Part shown: piece by piece, positions 36,510-45,236 of the stretch
How positions within the stretch are numbered: the stretch's first letter is position 1
Layout of the letters: the number at the start of each line of letters is the position of its first letter
Source of the DNA: Neobacillus rhizosphaerae
GTDB lineage: Bacteria; Bacillota; Bacilli; Bacillales; Cytobacillaceae
Length of the DNA: 64,000 nt
NCBI RefSeq assembly: GCF_937468385.1
Contig: NZ_CALBWS010000010.1
Location: 59,844 to 123,843, forward strand
Direction of reading: 5' to 3'
Program-made: the position numbers and the translations under genes
Notes under the pieces: model-generated
Told to the model about the DNA's origin: nothing
The model's database searches: none
Seen by the model: only the letters and a program-made list of their open reading frames with translations

Positions 36510-37472
36510 TTGGAATTTTTAGGAATTATCGAAGGTATTAAATCTGGTAATAAAAGAGCACTTGCAAGAGCAATAACAATCGTAGAAAACAATGAAGAAA
36601 ATTATTTGGAATTGGTTTCAAAAATATATTTGAGTTCAGGTAAAGCACACATTATTGGAATAACGGGCTCACCTGGCACAGGGAAAAGTACATTGGTAGA
36701 CAGAGTTGCTTCCAAATTACACATGGACGGAAAATCAATTGCCATAATAGCAATTGATCCTAGTAGTCCGTTTTCTAATGGTGCAATTTTAGGTGATAGA
36801 ATACGAATGTCTAATTCTCAGAAAAACCCTGATATTTTTGTTAGAAGCATAGCATCTAGAGGGCAAGTTGGTGGATTGTCCAAATCAGTTGGAAACATAA
36901 CTACACTTATGGATGTCTTTGGGTATGACTGCATTTTAATCGAAACAGTTGGTTCAGGGCAGTCAGAAATAGAAATCATGAATTTAGCACATACAACGAT
37001 AGTAGTTACTGCACCAGGATTAGGGGATGAAATTCAAGCACAGAAATCTGGGATTATGGAGATTGCCAATTTGTTTGTCGTTAATAAAGCAGATTTACCA
37101 AGTGCTGAAATGACTGCTAACCAGATTCAACAAATGCTTCATACAGAATCAGTTATAAAGAGAAAGAAGGTACCCGTATTATTAACTTCTGCACTGGAAG
37201 ATAAAGGAATAGAGGATCTCATTGAAAAATTGGAGGTAAGGTGGGATGAAATTAACAAAACAGGTGAAAGAGAAAGGATTGAAAATGCACATGCAACGTA
37301 TAAGCTAACCGAGAGTTTGAAAGAGAAATTTTTGAGTTATATAGAAAATGAAATATTGAATGGGGCTGAATGGAATGACATTTTTAAACAAGTAATGGAT
37401 AGGAAAATAAATCCTGAATACGCCGCCAACCATTTATTTACCCGATTTCTTAAAAAGGAAGCTGACGTTTGA
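36510..37472 (+). CDS. meaB: MeaB/ArgK-type G3E GTPase, B12-mutase chaperone
   Basis: About 320 residues. P-loop GITGSPGTGKSTLVDRV, switch region DPSSPFSNGAILGDRIRM, DCILIETVGSGQSE and the base-recognition NKAD. MeaB proteins bind acyl-CoA mutases, gate loading of adenosylcobalamin and eject damaged cofactor, so its place beside two mutase subunit genes is diagnostic. The ribosome binding site AAGGGAGG lies at 36492-36499, so the start is probably TTG 36510 and not the ATG at 36486, which would put the site inside the gene. Confidence 0.92.
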   Translation: MEFLGIIEGIKSGNKRALARAITIVENNEENYLELVSKIYLSSGKAHIIGITGSPGTGKSTLVDRVASKLHMDGKSIAIIAIDPSSPFSNGAILGDRIRMSNSQKNPDIFVRSIASRGQVGGLSKSVGNITTLMDVFGYDCILIETVGSGQSEIEIMNLAHTTIVVTAPGLGDEIQAQKSGIMEIANLFVVNKADLPSAEMTANQIQQMLHTESVIKRKKVPVLLTSALEDKGIEDLIEKLEVRWDEINKTGERERIENAHATYKLTESLKEKFLSYIENEILNGAEWNDIFKQVMDRKINPEYAANHLFTRFLKKEADV

Positions 37473-37721
37473 TTTAACATTCTAATTATTGATAGCGCTT
37501 TCTCTTTTGTGTGGGATCTCTTATCAAAAAATTTTAATGCTAATTTGTTCATTTATGAATCGGTAACGTTTTCTCCAGAATATCATTACAGAGTAACAAC
37601 CTTATTTATGACAGAATTTCACCGAACTCAAACACGATTACTTTTGATCCTGCTATGAGAAAGGTTAAATATAAATCATTTACTAGACTCTTATAAAACA
37701 GATATTGGAGGAGAGTGAAAA

Positions 37722-38126
37722 ATGGAAAGACAGATAAAAGTTTTAGTAACAAAGATTGGATTAGATGGTCACGATAGAGGTGCACGTGTTGTGGCCAGTT
37801 CATTTCGAAATGCAGGAATGGAAGTAATCTATACTAGTCCTTGGCAGAAGATAGAGGATGTAGTAAATATCACTCTTCAGGAAGATGTAGATATTGTTGC
37901 CATTAGTTCATTAGCCTATGATCATCTAATTGTTCCTAAATTAATTGAAGCTCTACAAAGTGAAGGCTTAGGGGACAAAAAAGTTCTTGTTGGAGGGATT
38001 ATTCCAAGAGAAGATGAAGAAATGCTATTGAATGCTGGCGTTAAAAAGATCTTTCATCCTGGAGAAACCTTGGACTCTATTGTTGAATATGTAGAAAATA
38101 TCATGGGCAAAACAAGTATGAAATGA
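37722..38126 (+). CDS. B12-binding small subunit of an acyl-CoA mutase
   Basis: A 134-residue Rossmann-type cobalamin domain. DGHDRG at residues 15-20 provides the His (H17) that displaces dimethylbenzimidazole and coordinates cobalt, followed by ISSLAYDH and VLVGGIIPRED. It forms the active enzyme with the large subunit encoded 10 bases downstream, like the small chains of isobutyryl-CoA or 2-hydroxyisobutyryl-CoA mutases. AGGAGAG precedes the ATG. Confidence 0.93.
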   Translation: MERQIKVLVTKIGLDGHDRGARVVASSFRNAGMEVIYTSPWQKIEDVVNITLQEDVDIVAISSLAYDHLIVPKLIEALQSEGLGDKKVLVGGIIPREDEEMLLNAGVKKIFHPGETLDSIVEYVENIMGKTSMK

Positions 38127-38135
38127 GGTGTTTGA

Positions 38136-39788
38136 ATGAAGAAAATTAAACAAGATAATTATCAGCAATGGTCAAAAGAATATCAGAAAATGAGGGGAGT
38201 TCCTGCAGAGCAAGATTTAAAGTATAACCTGTCAGGAATACCGATAAAACCAATTTACACTGCTCACGATATTAAAGAAGAAACACTGTCCTATCCTGGG
38301 GAATATCCATATACTCGTGGGTTGTACCCTACGATGTATCGAGGTAGAGGGTGGAGTAGAAGACAATTAATAGGACTAGATACTCCTGAAAGATTTAATG
38401 AAAGGCAAAGAGAAATGATAAAGGCAGGGTCAAATGCTGTAAGTTTAATATTTTGTAACAGTTTTTATCGAGGTTATGATGCGGATGCAGTTGATCCTTT
38501 ACTCGTTGGGACGTGCGGAACACCGATCAATACAATCGAGGACATGGAAATTGCTTTTGATCAGATCCCAATAGACAAAATCAGTATTGCACTAAATGAT
38601 CCAATAGGTTTTACTGGATTGGCCATGTTATTAGTCATAGCAGATCGTCGAGGGATTCCATATTCCAAAATAACAGGTACAAGTAACCAATCCGATTTCA
38701 TATCACACTTTGTTGCTAACCATATGTTTTATCGTATTTCTCTAGAGGGAAGTTTAAAGATTTTGTTAGACCACATAAAGTACACAAACAAATATGTTCC
38801 AAATTGGAATCCAGTGAGTATTGTCGGCCAACATATGCAACAGGCTGGAGCTACTCCTGCCCAAGCATTAGCATTTACGATTTCGACAGGTATTACTTAT
38901 ATAGAAGAAACATTGAAACAGGGATTACTAATTGATACTTTTGCACCTCGTTTTACATTTTTTTATGATATCAGTATTAGTATGTTCGAAGAAATTGCAA
39001 AATTCCGTGCAGGAAGAAGAATATGGGCGAAGTTATTAAAGGAGCGGTTTGGAGCAAAAGATCCACGCTCTTTGCGGTTTAAATTTCATGGTCAAACATC
39101 TGGCGCTGAGCTGACAAGGCAACAACCATTAAACAATATTGTACGAGTAACTATTCAAGCTATGGCAGGGATTCTTGGAGGTGCGCAATCACTTCATACA
39201 GATTCATATGATGAAGCGCTAGGGACACCGATTGAGGAAGCTGCTAGAATTGCTATTAATACACAAAATATTTTAGCAGAGGAATCGGGTATTGCCGATG
39301 TAATTGATCCGATAGGAGGCTCCTATTATTTAGAAAGATTAACAGATCAAATGGAAGAAGAAGTTTGGGGTTACATTCAAAAAATTGATGAAATGGGTGG
39401 GATGTTAGAAGCGGTAAGAAAGGGCTATGTTCAAAAAGTCATAGGTGAATCAGCTGAAAAATATCAACGACAAGTTGATAGTAACCAAAAAGTAATTGTT
39501 GGAGTAAATAAATATCAAATCGATGAGAGTGAAGATAAACGACCAAATCTTACAAGGGTAGATCAAAAACTAGTTCAAAAACATCTAAAACGTTTAGAGA
39601 ACTTCAAAAATAGAAGAGATAAAAGCAAAGTTGATGAAGCTTTAAGTAGAATTGTGTCTGCAACAAATAATGACGAATTAAATATATTCGAGGAAACAAT
39701 TTTAGCCGTAAGTGTGGGATGTACACATGGTGAAATTATTGAAACACTAAGAAAATGTTACGGTTTTGGACATCCGAATATTGTTTGA
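38136..39788 (+). CDS. Large subunit of a divergent B12-dependent acyl-CoA mutase
   Basis: A 550-residue (beta/alpha)8-barrel mutase subunit recognised by YTRGLYPTMYRGRGW, GQHMQQAGATPAQALAFT, FAPRFTFFYDI, QTSGAELTRQQPLNNIVR and SLHTDSYDEALGTP. Compared by eye with methylmalonyl-CoA mutase, Tyr89 is kept (Y64) and His244 is kept (H233). However, the QNDILKE segment is replaced by NQSDFISHF, Tyr243 by Gln (Q232), and the carboxylate-binding Arg207 falls on Asn (N195). These are the positions that choose between methylmalonyl-, isobutyryl-, 2-hydroxyisobutyryl-, ethylmalonyl- and pivalyl-CoA, so the substrate is probably none of the standard ones. It needs adenosylcobalamin, the small subunit and the MeaB-type chaperone of the same operon. 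Confidence 0.88.
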   Translation: MKKIKQDNYQQWSKEYQKMRGVPAEQDLKYNLSGIPIKPIYTAHDIKEETLSYPGEYPYTRGLYPTMYRGRGWSRRQLIGLDTPERFNERQREMIKAGSNAVSLIFCNSFYRGYDADAVDPLLVGTCGTPINTIEDMEIAFDQIPIDKISIALNDPIGFTGLAMLLVIADRRGIPYSKITGTSNQSDFISHFVANHMFYRISLEGSLKILLDHIKYTNKYVPNWNPVSIVGQHMQQAGATPAQALAFTISTGITYIEETLKQGLLIDTFAPRFTFFYDISISMFEEIAKFRAGRRIWAKLLKERFGAKDPRSLRFKFHGQTSGAELTRQQPLNNIVRVTIQAMAGILGGAQSLHTDSYDEALGTPIEEAARIAINTQNILAEESGIADVIDPIGGSYYLERLTDQMEEEVWGYIQKIDEMGGMLEAVRKGYVQKVIGESAEKYQRQVDSNQKVIVGVNKYQIDESEDKRPNLTRVDQKLVQKHLKRLENFKNRRDKSKVDEALSRIVSATNNDELNIFEETILAVSVGCTHGEIIETLRKCYGFGHPNIV

Positions 39789-39817
39789 TTTCCTAGATCT
39801 TAAAGGAGTGATTATTC

Positions 39818-41392
39818 GTGTTAATGAGTAACATAATTGAAAATGTTGTCATGGAATACCCTGATAAGATAGCTACAGTATATAAAGGTATTGAAAGGAC
39901 ATATAAGCAATTTTATGAAAGATCAAGAAAAATCGCTTATGGATTACAACAATTAAATTCTTACAAGGGTGATCGAATAGCCATTCTCTTAAGTAATCGA
40001 CCGGAATACTTTGAACTATATTTTGGAATTTTCGCTTTTGGCGGGATTGCTGTACCATTAAACACAAGACTTTCTGCTGAAGAATTAAAGTTTATTATCG
40101 TTCATTCGGGAGCAAATACAGTCGTCTATGAGGATTTGTATAAGGAAAAAATCTCCACTATTCAAAGTGAAATAAAAGGAGTTAAAAATTATATAAATAT
40201 TGGAGAAAAGGATAATTTAAGTTTAAACCTTGAAGAAATCATTCATTCTGCAAAAGATGATGTTGTTGAAAGTGAAGTAGAAGAAAATGACGTAGCCTTT
40301 CTATGCTATACAAGCGGGACAACGGGAAATCCAAAAGGAGCTATGATTACACACAAAAATATGACATCAATGTGTGGTTATCAACTAATAGAGTTACCCC
40401 GTTATAGGTACTATGTAGGAATGTGTTTATTCCCTTTTTTCCATATTGGGGTAATGATGGGCCTTAATAAAATAGCTTTAGGGATGACTTGTATCTTCTC
40501 AGACTTTTCCGTAGAAGAGGTAGCAGAATTAATTGAAAAACATAAAATTAATGATTTGGATATTACAGCTACACAGTTGAAAATCTTTTCGAACAATCCA
40601 CTAATTAAAAACTATGATCTTACTAGTTTAAAAACAGTATCAACAGGTGGTGGATTTTCATCAGATTCCACGATGACTAAATTCTTTTCAATGTTCCCAA
40701 AAGGACATGGAGTTATCGTAGCTAATATATACGGTATGACAGAAAATACCGCACATGTCATGAGTAATGTAATTAGTCAGAGCACTTTAGAAAGAGAAAT
40801 AGAAAAATTAGACTTATTACCTAATATTAAAGCATCTGGTATGAGTGCAGGTAAACCGATATATGGGATGTTAGTGAAACTTGTTGATAAATATGGAAAC
40901 CAAGTTCCTGACAATCAAGTTGGGGAGATACTTGTTAAAGGAGATACTGTTCTAAAGGGGTATTGGCAAGAGCCTGAAAAGACTAACGAGGCCGTTATTG
41001 ATGGATGGTACTACACGGGTGATCTGGGTATTCGATTGAAAAGCGGAGATTATTTTGTAGTAGATAGAAAAAAAGATATGGTCCTTACTGGAGATGAAAA
41101 TGTTTATGCAGCTGAAATTGAAAATATATTATCTACCCATCCATTAGTAAAAGAGGTAGCAATTATTGGTGTTCCTCATGAATTATATGGAGAAATAGTT
41201 ACAGCAATCGTCGTTCCAAATGATAAGAGTCATGTTAATGAAGAAGAGCTTAGAGATTATTGCAGGGGTAAGATAGGCGGATATAAAATACCTAAATTTG
41301 TCTATTTTGTTGAACAATTACCTCGAAATGCTGCTGGTAAAATAATGAAACATAAACTAAAAGAAAATATGAATAAAATTTCCACATCATAA
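39818..41392 (+). CDS. AMP-forming acyl-CoA synthetase
   Basis: A 524-residue class I adenylate-forming ligase. P-loop YTSGTTGNPKGAMITHKN, A5 motif IYGMTENTAH, A7 YYTGDLG, hinge DRKKDMVLTGDENVYAAEIE and the A10 Lys in PRNAAGKIMKHKL. It activates a free carboxylic acid with ATP and CoA; in this operon it probably makes the CoA ester that feeds the mutase. GTG 39818 sits 9 bases after AAAGGAG; the ATG two codons later is an alternative. Confidence 0.92.
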   Translation: MLMSNIIENVVMEYPDKIATVYKGIERTYKQFYERSRKIAYGLQQLNSYKGDRIAILLSNRPEYFELYFGIFAFGGIAVPLNTRLSAEELKFIIVHSGANTVVYEDLYKEKISTIQSEIKGVKNYINIGEKDNLSLNLEEIIHSAKDDVVESEVEENDVAFLCYTSGTTGNPKGAMITHKNMTSMCGYQLIELPRYRYYVGMCLFPFFHIGVMMGLNKIALGMTCIFSDFSVEEVAELIEKHKINDLDITATQLKIFSNNPLIKNYDLTSLKTVSTGGGFSSDSTMTKFFSMFPKGHGVIVANIYGMTENTAHVMSNVISQSTLEREIEKLDLLPNIKASGMSAGKPIYGMLVKLVDKYGNQVPDNQVGEILVKGDTVLKGYWQEPEKTNEAVIDGWYYTGDLGIRLKSGDYFVVDRKKDMVLTGDENVYAAEIENILSTHPLVKEVAIIGVPHELYGEIVTAIVVPNDKSHVNEEELRDYCRGKIGGYKIPKFVYFVEQLPRNAAGKIMKHKLKENMNKISTS

Positions 41393-41505
41393 GATTGGCA
41401 AGGGAAATTTATTTCTTTTGAAAGAAAAAAAGATGTAAAATTATAGATATAGCTAAATAAGGTGATTATGTTACTCTTTTATTTATTTTTTCAGGAGGGA
41501 AAATA

Positions 41506-42714
41506 GTGTTTGAAAGAATGACTGAAGCTGTTGACAATGTTGATAGTGAATTTACCAAAAGAATTAAGAAGCTGCAAGGACGGCTACAAAATGAAAATAT
41601 TGATGGCGCTATTTTTTTTCAACAGGAAGAAATCTATTATTATTCAGGTACTGGAGTAAATAGTGTACTCATAGTACCAAGTGATCAAGATCCAATTTTA
41701 TTAGTAAGAATTAACTTAAAACACGGAAAGAAAGACAGCTATATATCAGATGTGAGACCATCAATGGGGATTGGAAGTATTATAGAAACGTTAAAAGAAG
41801 TATACGAAGAAAGAAAAATAGTATTAGGGCTTTCTTTTGATGTAATAAATATTATTTTATATCATAATTTGCAAAGAAAAATACCAAATGCTTTATTCGT
41901 TGATGTTCAACCTTTAGTATGGTCGCAAAGAATGATTAAGTCAGATTTTGAAATTTCACAAATTAAAATGGCAGCTGATATATCTAGTAAAGGGTTTGAT
42001 CATGCTCTTTCAATATTACACAAAGGCATGACAGAAATACAGCTTCAAAAGTTAATTGAAGAAGTGACATATTCATATGGTGATGAAGGTAATATGATCC
42101 AGCGAGGGTCAAATAATAGATTAAGCTTTGGGGTTGTAGTATCAGGTGAAAATACAAGTATTATTTCAGGTAATTGGATGACAATGACGGGGTTAGGCAG
42201 GAGTGCCATTAGGCCCTATGGAGCAGGAAACCGCCAAATTTCAAATGGTGATTTGATCGTTATTGACAAAGGTACCATTTATCAAGGTTATCATGCAGAT
42301 GAAGCCCGTTCCTTTGTGCTTGGAAAGGCTAATGATAGACTTAAGAATTTACAAAAGATATTAATTGAAGTACTTGATTCTACAATTGACCTGATACGTC
42401 CAGGAGCGATGGTTTCAGATATTTACCAGAAGGCAGAATCAACAGCAACTTCAAGTGGATATAAAGAAGAATTTATGGGATTAGGGCAATATGGATTTAA
42501 ATATGTAGGTCATGGTATAGGTTTAGAAATCGATGAGCCACCTTTAATCTCCGCTTTTAATCATACAATACTTGAACAAGGTATGGTACTCGCTATCGAG
42601 CCTAAATTTATTTTTCCTAACGAGTTTGGTTTAACGATGGAAGAATCCGTGCTTGTTACTGAATCAGGATATGAGATATTAACGAAATTCTCACGCGACA
42701 GATTTGAGGTATAA
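41506..42714 (+). CDS. M24 metallopeptidase-fold hydrolase (creatinase/Xaa-Pro peptidase type)
   Basis: A 402-residue pita-bread enzyme: N-terminal creatinase domain (FQQEEIYYYSGTGVNS) and a C-terminal catalytic domain with all five dimetal ligands, Asp in VIDKGTIYQGY, Asp in HADEARSF, His in VGHGIGLEIDE, Glu in AIEPKF and Glu in TMEESVLV. Members hydrolyse Xaa-Pro bonds, creatine or ectoine-type C-N bonds. Within an acyl-CoA operon it may release the carboxylic acid from an amide or amidine precursor; this is inference. GTG start with AGGAGG 7 bases before it. A gap of 113 bases separates it from the ligase gene. Confidence 0.88.
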   Translation: MFERMTEAVDNVDSEFTKRIKKLQGRLQNENIDGAIFFQQEEIYYYSGTGVNSVLIVPSDQDPILLVRINLKHGKKDSYISDVRPSMGIGSIIETLKEVYEERKIVLGLSFDVINIILYHNLQRKIPNALFVDVQPLVWSQRMIKSDFEISQIKMAADISSKGFDHALSILHKGMTEIQLQKLIEEVTYSYGDEGNMIQRGSNNRLSFGVVVSGENTSIISGNWMTMTGLGRSAIRPYGAGNRQISNGDLIVIDKGTIYQGYHADEARSFVLGKANDRLKNLQKILIEVLDSTIDLIRPGAMVSDIYQKAESTATSSGYKEEFMGLGQYGFKYVGHGIGLEIDEPPLISAFNHTILEQGMVLAIEPKFIFPNEFGLTMEESVLVTESGYEILTKFSRDRFEV

Positions 42715-42749
42715 ATTACTCACATAATTCCAAGAAGGCAGTGATCATT

Positions 42750-43337
42750 ATGGCATCATTTCGAGAGGAAAGAGCAACTCAAAAAAAACTAGATATATTA
42801 AGGACAGCAGCAAATTTATTTAACAAAAAAGGGTACCATGAAACAACAATTGAAGACATTTCTAATGAGCTTAGAATGACAAAAGGCGCTATTTATTATT
42901 ATGTAAGTAGCAAGGAAGATTTATTATTCCAATGCCATGATTTGGTAGCGTCAGAGTGTATTGAAGAACTTCAGGTGATTGTTGAAAGTAACGATCATCC
43001 TTCGAAAAAGTTAAAGAATGCAATTAAATCATTAGTTTTATTTATTATTGAAGAAAATGCTGTGTTTAGTGTTATTAATAGACCCAATATGCTATCACCT
43101 GATACTCGTAAAGCGGTACTAGAACAACGCGATAAGTATGAAAAACTTTTCCAATCAATTATTGAAGAGGGTGTTCAAAAAGGAATTTTTGAAACAAATA
43201 ATGTTAAATTAGCAAGGTTATTAATTTTGGGAGCAGTTAATTATATGCCTTATTGGATAAAACCTCGTGATAATCAATCAAATGATGAGATCGCTGATTT
43301 TTTCTCATGTAGCTTGCTTAAATCAGTAATCAAATAA
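42750..43337 (+). CDS. TetR-family regulator of the mutase operon
   Basis: About 195 residues: N-terminal TetR helix-turn-helix (ILRTAANLFNKKGYHETTIE, then DISNELRMTKGAIYYYVSSK) and an all-helical ligand domain like that of FadR/KstR2-type acyl-CoA-responsive repressors. ATG 42750 is preferred, with AAGG at a workable distance; the upstream in-frame GTG lies too close to it. Encoded inside the operon, it probably binds the repeated boxes around the thiolase promoter and responds to a pathway CoA ester. Confidence 0.9.
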   Translation: MASFREERATQKKLDILRTAANLFNKKGYHETTIEDISNELRMTKGAIYYYVSSKEDLLFQCHDLVASECIEELQVIVESNDHPSKKLKNAIKSLVLFIIEENAVFSVINRPNMLSPDTRKAVLEQRDKYEKLFQSIIEEGVQKGIFETNNVKLARLLILGAVNYMPYWIKPRDNQSNDEIADFFSCSLLKSVIK

Positions 43338-43373
43338 TCAATTAAATTATATGATTAGTTTGGGGGTGGGTTA

Positions 43374-43757
43374 TTGTTTATTAAACAAGCTTTTGATGAT
43401 TTTCTAAATTTAGAGTATACAAGAATAGATATTAACCAAATAAAAGTTACATTGCCTATAGTCCCCTTGTATTTAAATAGCTTAGGTGTTGTTCACGGTG
43501 GAATTATAGCAACTTTAGCCGATGTTGCATTTGGAAATTTATTGCCGATCACTAATAAAGAATGTATTCAAGAAGTTGTTACGCTTGATATAAATATAAC
43601 TTACCTAGAACCTGCTACTGGAGAGTACTTAGTAGCAGTAGCTTCTCCTGAAAGAATAGGGAGAACAATTATTCATGGGGAATGTAAAATATATGATGAC
43701 AAAAACAATATTGTAGCAAAATCTTCAGCGATATTAAAAAAGACATTAAATAAATAA
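43374..43757 (+). CDS. PaaI-type hotdog thioesterase
   Basis: A 127-residue single hotdog fold. The conserved core is LNSLGVVHGGIIATLADVAF, followed by TLDINITYLEPATGEYLVAV, as in PaaI/YdiI acyl-CoA thioesterases. It would hydrolyse dead-end CoA esters and recover CoA in the pathway. It is the last gene of the operon; TTG start with GGGGGTGGG just before it. Confidence 0.88.
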   Translation: MFIKQAFDDFLNLEYTRIDINQIKVTLPIVPLYLNSLGVVHGGIIATLADVAFGNLLPITNKECIQEVVTLDINITYLEPATGEYLVAVASPERIGRTIIHGECKIYDDKNNIVAKSSAILKKTLNK

Positions 43758-43758
43758 G

Positions 43759-43930
43759 CATAAGAACCAGCAACTAATATCGTGCATTTAACATCTTATT
43801 GAACGTCAGTTGAAGGTTCTTATTTACCTATTTCCCTGAGGCTGATAATGCGAATTAATAGCGAATTAAGGTGGTAACACAGATATACCTCGTCCTTAGG
43901 CAATCATTTTGACTAAGGGCGAGGTTTTTT
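43759..43930 (+). promoter_or_regulatory. T-box-like leader with terminator and no intact downstream gene
   Basis: AAGGTGGTAACACAG at 43868-43882 resembles the T-box antiterminator bulge sequence (AGGGTGGTAACACGG). It is followed by a strong terminator: CCTCGTCCTTAG (43888-43899) pairs with CTAAGGGCGAGG (43913-43924) and TTTTTT follows. Upstream TAAGAACC (43761-43768) and GGTTCTTA (43815-43822) can pair as a basal stem. A classical stem I with AG bulge is not clear, so the leader is shortened. AAGGAGG follows at about 43937, then a frame (SEEQGISENLYSLFIGKDNR onward) without a usual start that ends after about 45 codons. T-boxes sense uncharged tRNA to control aminoacyl-tRNA synthetase or amino acid genes; the controlled gene appears lost. 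The same hairpin would also terminate the mutase operon. Confidence 0.5.
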
Positions 43931-44069
43931 CATTTAAGGAGGAAGATATCGGAAGAGCAGGGCATCAGTGAAAATCTATATTCTTTATTCATCGGTAAGG
44001 ATAATCGACTATCTAAGTCTAGGCTCAAAGCCCTGAAGATTAACATGAATCAAAAGGTAATGACAGTTG

Positions 44070-45236
44070 TTATTCTATGGTAGGCTCTTCCCGTTGTTTA
44101 GCTCCATTAACCAATTTCACTTTTATATCCAGTTTAATGGAATCTTTCGATAACGGAATTTTTCCATTATGTTCTGCTTGTTTCCAGGCTTTTACGTTTT
44201 TCCTATAAAGAACCTCTGATAGTCGATACACATCTGCGTCGATGTTAAGTCCCTTTGAATATGTTTCCATAACTTCTTTTTTTATTTCCTTTTCTGTTTC
44301 TGTTGCTAAGCTAGCAAGCTTCACTTTTTCCTCAAGGACATAAATTACAGCTTTAGCTTTAATCTGTACATTAAAATGAATGTTCGAATTTTTTTCGACG
44401 GGGAGTATCTTTACCTTTAACTTTTCAATCACTAGATTAACTTTTGGCCCTTCTTTACTTTTTACCTCTAGCACGTCTCGAACAAAATCTTTACTCATCC
44501 ACCTAAAACCTATTGCGTGATGGTTTGTTATTTCTCCCTTAAGAGCAACAGATGTTGCAACAGCAATCCCATCTATTTTAATGGCATCATGTCTCCCCTT
44601 ATCTGTTTCCCATGAATTTTTAGAAAGGCTTATGGAAGGCATAATAACCTCGTGTCCAGGCTCGTCTATCGCGATAAGCAGTTTTCTCATATCGATTGGT
44701 CGAATAAACGAACTTTGATGAAATGAGGCTTCCGGATCACTTAGCCTGGATAGGGCGGGAGACATATCAAGAATTGGAGTAGTAACGAATACTTTTGAAA
44801 GTGGTTCCTTTGTTGCATAAATCCAAATGCGATAGCGCGTCTCCCGATAGCGATCCAAGAAATCAATCGTTGCTTTGACCCCCACTTGCTTTAGCGCATT
44901 TTCTGTGAAAACAACATAGGAAAGATGGCCCCAGAAAATGCGTCTTTGGGAACTTTTATAGAGGTTGAAAATTGCTTTATCTAACGTTTTTGCCGAGGCA
45001 TGGCCGACTTCAACATTTACTTGAGGTCCTCCGGCTCCGCTGGACTCAGATTTTGCCATCAATCGTAAATTTATTATTTGTAAATAAACGGTATAATGAC
45101 CATCCTTATAATCCACTCCCATCCCTTGAGCATATACCATTCGCTCGGATTCATTTGTATCCCAGCAGCCTGCGATTGGGATTCCAGCCAGCACGATCAA
45201 TGTAAGAAACAAGTGTTTTATCAGTTTTCTCTTCAT
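44070..45236 (-). CDS. GerC-type lipoprotein subunit of a spore germination receptor
   Basis: A 388-residue Ger(x)C family lipoprotein. The signal sequence ends in lipobox IAGC, followed by the family hallmark WDTNESERMVYAQGMGVD. Further blocks are KTLDKAIFNLYKSSQRRIFW, GHLSYVVF and ALSRLSDPEASFHQ. It would be anchored on the outer face of the spore inner membrane and assemble with the A and B subunits. Its ATG overlaps the stop of the A gene by one base (TAATG), so the two are translationally coupled. It ends the operon. Confidence 0.94.
   Translation of the reverse strand: MKRKLIKHLFLTLIVLAGIPIAGCWDTNESERMVYAQGMGVDYKDGHYTVYLQIINLRLMAKSESSGAGGPQVNVEVGHASAKTLDKAIFNLYKSSQRRIFWGHLSYVVFTENALKQVGVKATIDFLDRYRETRYRIWIYATKEPLSKVFVTTPILDMSPALSRLSDPEASFHQSSFIRPIDMRKLLIAIDEPGHEVIMPSISLSKNSWETDKGRHDAIKIDGIAVATSVALKGEITNHHAIGFRWMSKDFVRDVLEVKSKEGPKVNLVIEKLKVKILPVEKNSNIHFNVQIKAKAVIYVLEEKVKLASLATETEKEIKKEVMETYSKGLNIDADVYRLSEVLYRKNVKAWKQAEHNGKIPLSKDSIKLDIKVKLVNGAKQREEPTIE

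Noticed and set aside
35243..43757. Reading the operon as a standard propionate/methylmalonyl-CoA pathway
   Set aside because: There is no epimerase or propionyl-CoA carboxylase, and the large subunit lacks the Arg and QND block of methylmalonyl-CoA mutase.
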